Part shown: positions 43,550-51,094 of the stretch, piece by piece | Numbering within the stretch: position 1 is the first letter of the stretch | Layout: the number at the start of each line of letters is the position of its first letter | From: JAJAZB01 sp965249815 | Lineage (GTDB): Bacteria > Bacteroidota > Bacteroidia > Cytophagales > Spirosomataceae | Assembly: GCA_965249815.1 (NCBI GenBank) | Contig: CBDFMV010000002.1 | Location: 620,001 to 684,000, forward strand | Direction of reading: 5' to 3' | DNA: 64,000 nucleotides | Notes under the pieces: model-generated | Told to the model about the DNA's origin: nothing | Database searches by the model: none | The model's input: the letters and a program-made list of their open reading frames with translations, nothing else | Program-made: the position numbers and the translations under genes

Positions 43550-45595
43550 AAACCCAAACCGAGTCAGCACCGAATCGGGCACCAGCTTCGACCCGTTCAA
43601 CATCCGATCATTTTTCTGTTTGAAGCGGTCGAAAGCGCCTTTGAGCCGCGCCTCAGGATCGGGTTCCTGCGTCGGTTCCAGCGTCATGTCTTCCCGGATT
43701 TTGTAGAGTTTGCCCCGGTTGAGCAGGTACGGGCCCATTGCGAAATCCACCAGTTCAGCCTTCGTCATCATCATCGGGTAGGCGTGGACGTTGCGGAAGC
43801 CGCGTGTCGTATCCAGCCCCGTGCCCAGCCAGCTTGCCACCGCCGGACCCCGGACGCCGTGGTTCTTTTTCAGGAATGAAAGCAGCGACGGCGTCACGTC
43901 GAAGTGCGTCGAGATGGAGCGGAACGTGGCCGTGCGGCTCAAGCGCGGGCTGTACACGATCAGCGGCACGTGAAAGCGGTCAAGCTGCGTCGTCATCGGG
44001 ATTTCGGGCATCCGGTGGTCGCCGGTGATGAGGAAAATCGTGTTGGCAAAATCGGCCCGCTGGCGGTAGGCGGCAAAAAAGCCCCGCAGCGCGTCGTCGA
44101 GGTACAGCACCGAAGCCAGTTCGTAGCGGTAGTTGAGGCGGTCTTTTTTCTGGGCGTCACTCAGGTTGAGCTTTGCCAGCCGCTGTTCCATCCGCCGCAG
44201 GTAGGTGTCCTGCTCGTTGATTCTGAACGGGTCGTGGGTCGAAACCGTCAGCAGTACCTGGAGTTTGGGCACAGTGTCGGTGGGGGCGTTGGTTTTCAGG
44301 TAATTGCTGAACAGCGCCTTGTCGCCGTAACCCCAGGTGAAGCCGCTCCCGCTGCCGGGCATTTTGGGGTAGCCGGGGCTGAAGTTGCTTTCATCCGAAA
44401 CGCGATCGCCGCCGTTGCGTTTCACGAACTGGGCCATGTTGTCGAACTCCGAATGCCCGCCGTAGTAGAAATTCGTGCGGTAGCCGTTTTTCTTCAAAAT
44501 ACTCATCAGCGATACGTGCGGGGGCATTTTGTCGCCGAGATCGGTGAAGCCATTTTTGGCGAAAGGCAGTGAGCCGAGCAGCGAGGGCAGTACCGCGAAG
44601 GTGCGCCCGCCTTCGCTCAGGAAGTTTTCCCAGTACAAACTCTGCCTCGCCAGGGAGTCCACGAAGGGCGTGAAGTTGCCGAGGTAGGCGTCTTCACCGG
44701 TAAACGCCCGCCCCAGGCCCTCGACGATGATCAGCACAACGTTGGGCCGCACGGGCGAGGGTTTGAAAAACGGCCCCAGCACGTCGGGCGCGTCGGCAGG
44801 GTGGAGAAACGGGTACCGCGCTTCGTCGAGGTACGTCTGGCTGACGAGCGCCGTACCGCCCACGTCGCCGGTGTCGCCAAAGTGGGCGTCGGCGTAGATG
44901 TCGGTCGGGTCAGCGGCTTCGGTCAGGAAATACTCCGAGGCGGCGCTGGCCAGGTGCAGCGCTTTGTTGCTGGCGAGGTTCCGGCTGTATTCGTTGCTCA
45001 CCGGCACGAGGCCCAGCACCCGCTCGGGACTGAGGCTGACGGCCAGCACACTGAGCACCACGAGGCCCAGCGCCGAAGCGTTGCCCAACCCGGTGCGCCG
45101 CCGGAATAACCAGAACGCGCCCACTACCAGCCCCACGATGAGCAGGCACGCGCCCACGACCGGCGCGCTAAACCCGCCCGCTGCGCCCACGGTGAGCTTC
45201 ATTTCTTCCCACGAATACCCGAACAAATCGGCCCCCAGCGGCACGGTGGTCATGGAAAAGTAGTACATCAACCCGACCTGAACCAGCGTCAGCAGGGCGC
45301 AGGCAATCACGTAGGCGGCGCGGGCGGCGCGCGGAGAAATCAGGTTGAAAACGACGTAAAGCAGGTAGAGAAAAAACGTGCTTCGCAGAAAATACACGCC
45401 ATCCGAAAGCAAGGCCCGGCCCACGACGCGGCCTATTTCTCCGGGAACGCCGTGCGTGGCGATGTTGTACGCCAGTTCGAGCGCGCGCAGGAAGAGCAGC
45501 AGAAAGAGCCAGACCGCCGAAAGCTGGGCAAAAGAACCAGCAGCCAGCAAGCGCAGGCGGGTAGGGCGGGTGGCGGTCGCCGTCAGGGTAGTCAT
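43547..45595 (-). CDS. LTA synthase-family membrane sulfatase/phosphotransferase
   Basis: The 682-residue protein has five membrane helices within residues about 20-210. An extracytoplasmic alkaline-phosphatase-fold domain follows, with metal ligands in VVLIIVEGLG and LITGDHRMP and the nucleophile Thr332 (EGGRTFAVLPS). In Gram-positives this family polymerises phosphoglycerol; in Gram-negatives it adds phosphoglycerol or phosphoethanolamine-like groups to glycans. Facing the polysaccharide operon, it may decorate that polymer. Exact donor unknown. Confidence 0.88.
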   Translation of the reverse strand: MTTLTATATRPTRLRLLAAGSFAQLSAVWLFLLLFLRALELAYNIATHGVPGEIGRVVGRALLSDGVYFLRSTFFLYLLYVVFNLISPRAARAAYVIACALLTLVQVGLMYYFSMTTVPLGADLFGYSWEEMKLTVGAAGGFSAPVVGACLLIVGLVVGAFWLFRRRTGLGNASALGLVVLSVLAVSLSPERVLGLVPVSNEYSRNLASNKALHLASAASEYFLTEAADPTDIYADAHFGDTGDVGGTALVSQTYLDEARYPFLHPADAPDVLGPFFKPSPVRPNVVLIIVEGLGRAFTGEDAYLGNFTPFVDSLARQSLYWENFLSEGGRTFAVLPSLLGSLPFAKNGFTDLGDKMPPHVSLMSILKKNGYRTNFYYGGHSEFDNMAQFVKRNGGDRVSDESNFSPGYPKMPGSGSGFTWGYGDKALFSNYLKTNAPTDTVPKLQVLLTVSTHDPFRINEQDTYLRRMEQRLAKLNLSDAQKKDRLNYRYELASVLYLDDALRGFFAAYRQRADFANTIFLITGDHRMPEIPMTTQLDRFHVPLIVYSPRLSRTATFRSISTHFDVTPSLLSFLKKNHGVRGPAVASWLGTGLDTTRGFRNVHAYPMMMTKAELVDFAMGPYLLNRGKLYKIREDMTLEPTQEPDPEARLKGAFDRFKQKNDRMLNGSKLVPDSVLTRFGF

Positions 45596-45635
45596 GGAGT
45601 CGAAGAGTGGGTAGGATGGGTGGCAAGATACGTTT

Positions 45636-45727
45636 TAACCGCAAAGAGCGCAACGGACTGACGCAACGGGCGCAAGATTCATCGTCCTTGCGGTCTTTGC
45701 AGCCATCCGTTGCGCTCCTTGCGGTTA
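45636..45727. repeat. Imperfect inverted repeat of 'taaccgcaaagagcgcaacg' type
   Basis: About 40-nt arms at 45636-45676 and 45687-45727 are largely complementary. The sequence type is familiar as dispersed intergenic repeats in Cytophagales. Confidence 0.7.
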
Positions 45728-45748
45728 ACGTTTCTGAGAACAAACGTA

Positions 45749-47710
45749 TCACTTTCCACCCCCCGGCGCGCCGTCTTTCCCCGCCAGGTATTTGTCCAGA
45801 AACACCAAAATCGCCTCGTAGCCCTTGATTTCGTTTTCTTTTTTCACGAACCCGTGGCCTTCATTGGGGAAAATGATGTATTCCACCGGCACGCCGTTCC
45901 TGCGCACGTTGGCCACCATCTCGTCCGATTCCACCTGCAACACGCGCGGGTCGTTGGCCCCCTGCAGCACGATGAGGGGCTTTTTAATGTGCTTCGCGAA
46001 AAATAAGGGCGATTTGTTGTACAGTGCCACCGAATCCACCGCCGGATCGCCGAGTTCTTTATAGAGCGATTCGCGCTGGGCCGTCCACCAACTCGGGATG
46101 CTCCTGAGCGTGCGGAGCCAGTTGGCCACGCCGAAAATATCCACGCCCACAGCGAACTCGTCGGGGGCGAAAGCCAGCCCGGCCAGGGTCATGTAGCCGC
46201 CGTAGCTGCCGCCCATGATGCCGATTTTGGCGGGGTCCACGTAACCCGTAGCAGTCAGGAACTTCTTCGATTCGACGCAGTCCTTCAGATCGGCGTCGCC
46301 GTGTTTGCGGTCGTCGGCGGCGAAAAAGGTTTTGCCGTAGCCCGAACTGCCCCGGTTGTTGACGGCCAGCAGCACGTAACCGTGGTTGACGAGGTACTGC
46401 GTCAGCGGGTTATAAGTCAGGCGGGTCTGGCCGCCCGGGCCGCCGTGAATGACGAGTAACGCCGGGCGTTTTTCACCCGGCGTGGATACGCCCGGTTTCA
46501 GGTCTTTCGGTTTGAACAGTAGCGCCGGAATTTCCAGCCCGTCGAACGATTTGTACCGAATCACCTCGCCCGAAACCAAATCACTTGCATTGATTTCCGG
46601 GTTGAGCGACTGGGTGAGTTGGGTGACTTTGTTCGTGCCGAAATCGTACACGAACAGGTTGGCGGGCGACTGCGAACTGTTCACGTAAAACGCCATTTTT
46701 TTCTCGCTGTCCGAAAACGTCACGCCCGTGACATCGCCGTCGGGGAGGTTGGGGAGTTTTACGTTCTGGCCGGTTTTCGTGTCCACGATGTTGATTACTG
46801 TGCGGGCATCCTGATTGAACCCCGACACCCGGTAGCGACCCGTGCGGGAAAAGTAGGCGAACGACACGTCCCAGGCGGCTTTTTCCAGTTGTTCCGATTT
46901 CCCCGTCGCCAGGTCGTAGGCCTTCACGTACTTGAATTCGCTGCCTTCGTCGCTGAGGTAGAGCAACTTTTTGTTGTCGGGCGTGATTTGCAGGGGCGAA
47001 AAAGCCACCTCGCCTTCGTGCGGCGTGAGGTGTTTGGTCTGGCCAGTCTGGAGGTCGTGGAGGTAGATGTCCTGATCCGCCGAGGTTTTAACTTTGCTGA
47101 GGGTCAGGTACCGCTTGTTGTCCGACACCGCGCCGGGGAAGTACCCGCCTTCGTTTTTGAAAATGGTTTTTGAGGTGAGCGTGGCCACGTCCATCTCGCA
47201 GAGGTCGAAATACCGCTTGTCGCGCTCGTTGGAGGAGTGGTACAGGCTGCGTTTGTCGAAACTCATCCCGTAAAACGTGGCCTTCGCGCCTTTGGCGGGC
47301 GTGAGGTCGCGGGTACTGCCGTCGGAATTACGGACGAACAGGTGGTTGATTTCATCGCCGCCGTTGTCGCTGGAGTACAGCAACCGCCCGTCGGGTAGCA
47401 GTTCCTGGGCGAACACGGCGTTGGTACTCGACGTGGTAAGCGGCTTAGCCGCCCCGCCGGTGACGGGCACCTCGTAGGCGTTGAACGTGCCCGATTGGTT
47501 GGAGTTGAACACCAGTTTCGACTCATCCGGCGAAAACACTGCGCCGTTGAGCCGGGTGGTGTTCATGAATTGCTGGATGGTGTATTTTTTCACCGGGGGT
47601 TTGGCGGGTGGCGTGGGCTTCGTGGCGGAGAGCAGGAGACCGAGGGCCAGCAAGGGGGCGAAAAGGAGCCAGAGCGCGGGGTGGAGGCGAGGGGTGGGAG
47701 GCAGGAGCAT
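45749..47710 (-). CDS. Secreted S9-family peptidase (second paralogue)
   Basis: The 653-residue protein has a signal-anchor sequence (ALWLLFAPLLALGLLLSA), a seven-blade propeller (residues about 55-390) and a hydrolase domain with triad Ser502 (GGSYGGYM), Asp587 (GANDPRV) and His619 (NEGHGF). Start at 47710 gives the signal sequence. It shares fold and motifs with the peptidase at 3704-5668. It is the last high-GC gene before the AT-rich CBASS island. Confidence 0.92.
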   Translation of the reverse strand: MLLPPTPRLHPALWLLFAPLLALGLLLSATKPTPPAKPPVKKYTIQQFMNTTRLNGAVFSPDESKLVFNSNQSGTFNAYEVPVTGGAAKPLTTSSTNAVFAQELLPDGRLLYSSDNGGDEINHLFVRNSDGSTRDLTPAKGAKATFYGMSFDKRSLYHSSNERDKRYFDLCEMDVATLTSKTIFKNEGGYFPGAVSDNKRYLTLSKVKTSADQDIYLHDLQTGQTKHLTPHEGEVAFSPLQITPDNKKLLYLSDEGSEFKYVKAYDLATGKSEQLEKAAWDVSFAYFSRTGRYRVSGFNQDARTVINIVDTKTGQNVKLPNLPDGDVTGVTFSDSEKKMAFYVNSSQSPANLFVYDFGTNKVTQLTQSLNPEINASDLVSGEVIRYKSFDGLEIPALLFKPKDLKPGVSTPGEKRPALLVIHGGPGGQTRLTYNPLTQYLVNHGYVLLAVNNRGSSGYGKTFFAADDRKHGDADLKDCVESKKFLTATGYVDPAKIGIMGGSYGGYMTLAGLAFAPDEFAVGVDIFGVANWLRTLRSIPSWWTAQRESLYKELGDPAVDSVALYNKSPLFFAKHIKKPLIVLQGANDPRVLQVESDEMVANVRRNGVPVEYIIFPNEGHGFVKKENEIKGYEAILVFLDKYLAGKDGAPGGGK

Positions 47711-47996
47711 GGGGTTGAAGTCGGGACTATTGTTAGCCAAAGGTAAGAAAATGAGGGGTTTCTGAGTTTTTGTGGGGGAATGTTTGGAGGAGTGGGTGGG
47801 AATGGATAGAATTGTTCGCTGAATGCTTGTGCGGTTGTGGCGGTGGGGCAAAAACTTGGCGCAGTTCCGGCCTATCGGGGGACGAGGCCGGGGTGGGTTT
47901 TAAGCATAGAACAAGGAGTATATATATATTCCTGACAATTTTGTAGCAAAACAACTACGGCATTACGATTGAAATGCATATCAAAACTAATTGCAC
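47711..47996. other. Spacer at the left edge of the CBASS island
   Basis: No protein-like frame is seen. On the minus strand a TACCTTTG box (47745-47738) may belong to the S9 peptidase promoter. The base composition falls sharply near 47900, where a tatatatata run begins. The 14-mer attcctgacaattt at 47928-47941 recurs inside the next gene at 48102-48115. Confidence 0.5.
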
Positions 47997-49013
47997 ATGC
48001 CAACCTTAAATTATACCCAAAGACTATCTAACCTTCAGTCGAGAAAATTCGATAGGGAACTTAACGAATCACAAATTTCGAAATCTTTCAGTACGAGAGA
48101 AATTCCTGACAATTTGAAATACCTTTTAGAATCTACTCGAAAAATTGACTCAAAATATAATGCAAGGACTGTTGAAGCAGCGAATCGAGTCCAGAAGCAC
48201 CTCGAAAATAAGCTGGACCTGCATTTTAGCCGTGCATACAGAACCCAAGGCTCAGTTATTACTTCGACAAATATCAAAGTACATAGCGATTTTGATTTGC
48301 TAACAATTGTTGATAGATACCATTACAACGCTCCAAGTCTACCTGTTACATCACCGTATACTGCATCTGAACCAAGGGAAGACATCAAAGATTTGAGAAT
48401 GCAGTCTCTTAATATTTTGAGGAGTATCTATGACGAGGTAGATGACTCTTCTGAGAAGTGCATATCAATTTACAATAAATCGTTGGGGAGGAAGGTGGAT
48501 GTGGTGTTTGCGTTTTGGTATAATACAGAAAAGTATGAAGAAACAAGTGATGAATTTTATCGTGGGGTAAAATTTTCTGTAGCGGGAAGCCCAGACTTTC
48601 CTTTTGCACATTTGCACAACGTTAATTATAAGGGAGACTCAACATCAGATGGCTCAAGAAAAGCAATTCGCTTGTTAAAAAACTTAAAAGCAGATTCTGA
48701 TAATAAACTGGATTTGTTAAAAGGATTTCATTTTACGACAGTAATTCACTCGATTCAGAACGCTCTTCTTCTCCATCCCAATTCCTCAGAATTAGGTATT
48801 GCTAAAACTTCATCAGATGAATTGGGGAAATTAATTGACAATTCAACCTACAGAAAGAGTGTCAAAAGTCCAAACGGAACAGAAACCCCGTTGATAAAGG
48901 ACGAATTTGTGAATGAGCTACAGATTATAAAAACGGACCTTGATGAGTTAATTAAGGACTGTTCAAAGGAAATCGGAAGTTATGCAGTTCAAAAAGCAGT
49001 ATTAACCTATTAA
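47997..49013 (+). CDS. CD-NTase (cyclic oligonucleotide synthase) of a CBASS system
   Basis: The 338-residue enzyme has the DNA polymerase beta-like nucleotidyltransferase core of CD-NTases. The GS motif is Gly85-Ser86 (TQGSVITSTNI), the paired metal aspartates are Asp98 and Asp100 (VHSDFDLLTI) and the third is Asp168 (RKVDVVFAF). On phage infection such enzymes make a cyclic nucleotide alarm signal. I chose ATG 47997 over TTG 47991. The stop is 9 nt before the TIR-STING gene. The DNA is AT-rich compared with its neighbours, a sign of transfer. Its pairing with STING suggests a CdnE-like enzyme making c-di-GMP, by analogy with characterised systems. Confidence 0.9.
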   Translation: MPTLNYTQRLSNLQSRKFDRELNESQISKSFSTREIPDNLKYLLESTRKIDSKYNARTVEAANRVQKHLENKLDLHFSRAYRTQGSVITSTNIKVHSDFDLLTIVDRYHYNAPSLPVTSPYTASEPREDIKDLRMQSLNILRSIYDEVDDSSEKCISIYNKSLGRKVDVVFAFWYNTEKYEETSDEFYRGVKFSVAGSPDFPFAHLHNVNYKGDSTSDGSRKAIRLLKNLKADSDNKLDLLKGFHFTTVIHSIQNALLLHPNSSELGIAKTSSDELGKLIDNSTYRKSVKSPNGTETPLIKDEFVNELQIIKTDLDELIKDCSKEIGSYAVQKAVLTY

Positions 49014-49022
49014 TTTTTCATT

Positions 49023-49964
49023 ATGACAAATTTAAAGCCACAAATTTTTATTGGCTCTTCTGGAAATGGTTTGAGCATAGCCGAAATCGTAAAATCGGAA
49101 CTGCAAGCAGTAGGTGATGCCTATTTATGGTCACAAGGCGACTTATGGGAGCCAAACGAAAGCACTTTTGATAATCTTTTAAGGATGACAGGATATTTTG
49201 ACTTTGGAGTGTTTGTTGCAACTCAAGACGACTTAACTCTGACATCAAAGGGAGAATATGGTTTCGAAGCAAGAGACAATGTCATTCTGGAAATGACCTT
49301 GTTTGTCGGAGCGTTAGGAAAGAGGAAGTCATTTTTAATCACGGAAAAGGGGCTTGATAAACCTACTGATTTTAGTGGAATTTATATGCCAGAATTTATC
49401 AAAGATGATGTCTCATCAATAAAACAAGTGTGTAGTGAAATTGCATCAAGAATTGTTGAACATTATCAAACAGGTCATTTAAGTTTGTACCCAACAACAG
49501 CATTAGCAATTGGCTATTACAAGAATTTTGTAGCAGACTTAGTTGCGAGTATACAAGTAGCAGATGAACTTGATATTGACGGAATACAATATAAAGATTT
49601 CAAGCTTAAAGTTGTTATTCCAAATGATTTGAAAGGTCGAGTTAAGGAAAAAGCAAGCTTGTTTTACAAGCGACATGGATTCGCCGAGAACAGTCTAAAA
49701 ACTGCGATTCGTAAGCATCCAATCTGGTTTCAATTAGACCCTAAAGCCTCACCACCCAATGCAGTCATGTATGATATGCCAAGCACATTGACAGGAATAG
49801 ATGACGCCATTGAATTGAAGCTTGAAAAATCCTATAAAGGAAGGACAAAACTTCAAGAGATAATAGAACAAAGGGAGTTGAATAACTTTAGAAAAGTTTT
49901 GCAAATAATGTTAGACACAAGCCCATTTGCAAAAGCTTCTGTTGAAATTGTTGACGAGTTCTAA
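49023..49964 (+). CDS. TIR-STING effector of a CBASS anti-phage system
   Basis: The 313-residue protein joins an N-terminal TIR-like NADase domain (residues 1 to about 150) to a bacterial STING domain (about 157-313). The TIR part has IFIGSSGNGLSIAE and RDNVILEMTLF, where Glu90 is the likely NAD-cleaving residue. The STING part starts with TALAIGYYKNF; Phe169 aligns by eye with human STING Tyr167, which stacks on the ligand base. YDMPSTLTGID supplies Asp251 and Thr255, spaced like the guanine-contacting Asp and Thr of bacterial STING. The inferred role is to oligomerise on the cyclic dinucleotide and deplete NAD+, aborting infection. An obvious lid arginine was not found. Confidence 0.85.
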   Translation: MTNLKPQIFIGSSGNGLSIAEIVKSELQAVGDAYLWSQGDLWEPNESTFDNLLRMTGYFDFGVFVATQDDLTLTSKGEYGFEARDNVILEMTLFVGALGKRKSFLITEKGLDKPTDFSGIYMPEFIKDDVSSIKQVCSEIASRIVEHYQTGHLSLYPTTALAIGYYKNFVADLVASIQVADELDIDGIQYKDFKLKVVIPNDLKGRVKEKASLFYKRHGFAENSLKTAIRKHPIWFQLDPKASPPNAVMYDMPSTLTGIDDAIELKLEKSYKGRTKLQEIIEQRELNNFRKVLQIMLDTSPFAKASVEIVDEF

Positions 49965-49985
49965 TAGCCTCAACTGGCCCTAACT

Positions 49986-50115
49986 GGCGCGAGTCTGTGA
50001 TGTCTTTGAATGGCGCGAGTTTGCAACTCGTGCCGGGTCAGGCGAGCATTAACTTTCACTTCCAAGCGTAAAAAACCAGTCCTGTTCGGATGGACACGAG
50101 TCACAGACTCGCCCC
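49986..50115. repeat. Cluster of REP-like palindromes right of the CBASS genes
   Basis: Units of 'ggcgcgagt(c/t)tg' occur at 49986 and 50012. The second forms a full palindrome (50012-50034: ggcgcgagtt-tgc-aactcgtgcc), and an inverted related copy (cacgagtcacagactcgccc) lies near 50094. A further copy lies at about 50990. They border the RAYT element. Confidence 0.65.
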
Positions 50116-50160
50116 AGTTGTCCGTAGTCTGTCCTCCAGTAAAAAAATAATTAAAACAGG

Positions 50161-50212
50161 TGTTGTCCGACGTTTGCAACGTCGGACGGGAATGCCGGTA
50201 GTCTGTGACTAC
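50161..50212. repeat. Left inverted end of the RAYT element
   Basis: The 52-bp segment contains the perfect palindrome gtccgacgtt-tgc-aacgtcggac. It is the near-exact reverse complement of 50820-50872 (one substitution, one indel). Confidence 0.85.
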
Positions 50213-50219
50213 CTTTTTT

Positions 50220-50799
50220 TCAGCAATCCAGCATCATCACTTCCAGCGCGCCTTTTCGCGTACCAAAATAATCACGGGCACTGCTGTAAGGATAGTCTTC
50301 CGGCGCATCGACCCAACCCGCGGAAACTGGATTGTTGTGCAGGTAATCCAGCTTTTGGCGCATGAACGGGCGGGTAATCAACTCCTCAGCGTGGTTGTCC
50401 TGCCGCCAAAATTGGTAGTTCTCGTTTTTCTTGTTCTTTTCGGCAGCGCGGGCCATCAGCCACAGCATCCACTCCTTACGACTTTCGGTTTCTTCCTTGA
50501 TAGCCTCAATCAATGCTTTAGCCGTAAAATTTTTGAAATCGCGCAACACATCCGACAAGTGGAAACCTGGTTCCGTACTTGCAATCAGGTGAACGTGATT
50601 ACTCACGGTGCGACGTTTCGCTCAGGCACCACGCGTGCAACTGCAATCCTTTGTTTTCCTGACAATACCGAAGGCTATTTAGCACGATTTTCCGGTACAC
50701 CGGTCGTGTGAATACGTCGAGCCAATACACCGTTGCGAAGCTTAAAAAGTAGAGGCCTTCCGGGTTGGAAATCCGGTAGGGTTTCGGGTTAATGACCAT
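50220..50799 (-). pseudogene. Frameshifted RAYT (Y1/HUH) transposase
   Basis: Two minus-strand pieces make one transposase. The first (MVINPKPYRISNPEGLYFLS to LQLHAWCL) breaks off in unrelated residues and a stop. The second resumes as VSNHVHLIAS with the HUH-type His-x-His metal motif and ends in LDYLHNNPVSAGW and DYPYSSARDYFG, typical of IS200-like REP-associated transposases. Joining WCL directly to VSNHVHL requires removal of a 16-bp insertion around 50607-50622 on the plus strand. The insertion shares the word cgacgttt with the flanking REP palindrome. The protein is presumed inactive. Confidence 0.82.
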
Positions 50800-50819
50800 T
50801 GAAATTCATGTTAAAATCA

Positions 50820-50872
50820 GTAGTCACAGACTACTGGCATTGCCCGTCCGACGTTGCAAACGTCGGACAACA
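50820..50872. repeat. Right inverted end of the RAYT element
   Basis: The 53-bp reverse-complement partner of 50161-50212, containing gtccgacgtt-gca-aacgtcggac. Confidence 0.85.
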
Positions 50873-51094
50873 TTAACTAAAAAAGCGTAAAGAAACCGAC
50901 TCAAATTCAGTTAAAAACTGACAAAGTCAAGTTTCTTATTCATAGATGAAGGGTTCAAACTTAAACGAGTTACTGAACTTCCCCAATTGGCGCGAGTCTG
51001 CGCTAACGACTGGTTCAGGTTGCAAACTTGAACGAGAGTCATTATTACAAATGGGCTGGATGTGAGAAATCGGAGACGCTGACGAAATGGGTAT
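50873..51094. other. Spacer with a solitary REP-like unit
   Basis: No gene is seen. 'ttggcgcgagtctg' near 50989 matches the REP units left of the RAYT element, and a partial palindrome (aggttgcaaacttgaacgag) follows it near 51017. Confidence 0.45.

Larger units (their letters stand above)
50161..50872. mobile_element. REP-associated tyrosine transposase (RAYT) element
   Basis: A 712-bp unit has 52/53-bp inverted ends, each with a REP palindrome, around a single Y1 transposase gene. The size and design are those of a RAYT with its flanking REP/BIME sequences. The transposase is frameshifted, so this copy is not autonomous. It lies just downstream of the CBASS operon. Confidence 0.75.

Noticed and set aside
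49023..49964. Stand-alone TIR NADase (Thoeris-like) interpretation
   Set aside because: The C-terminal half has STING-like features and the gene is coupled to a CD-NTase, which favours CBASS.
49986..51045. Possible CRISPR array downstream of the CBASS genes
   Set aside because: Repeats are palindromic REP units in both orientations at irregular spacing, associated with a RAYT gene.
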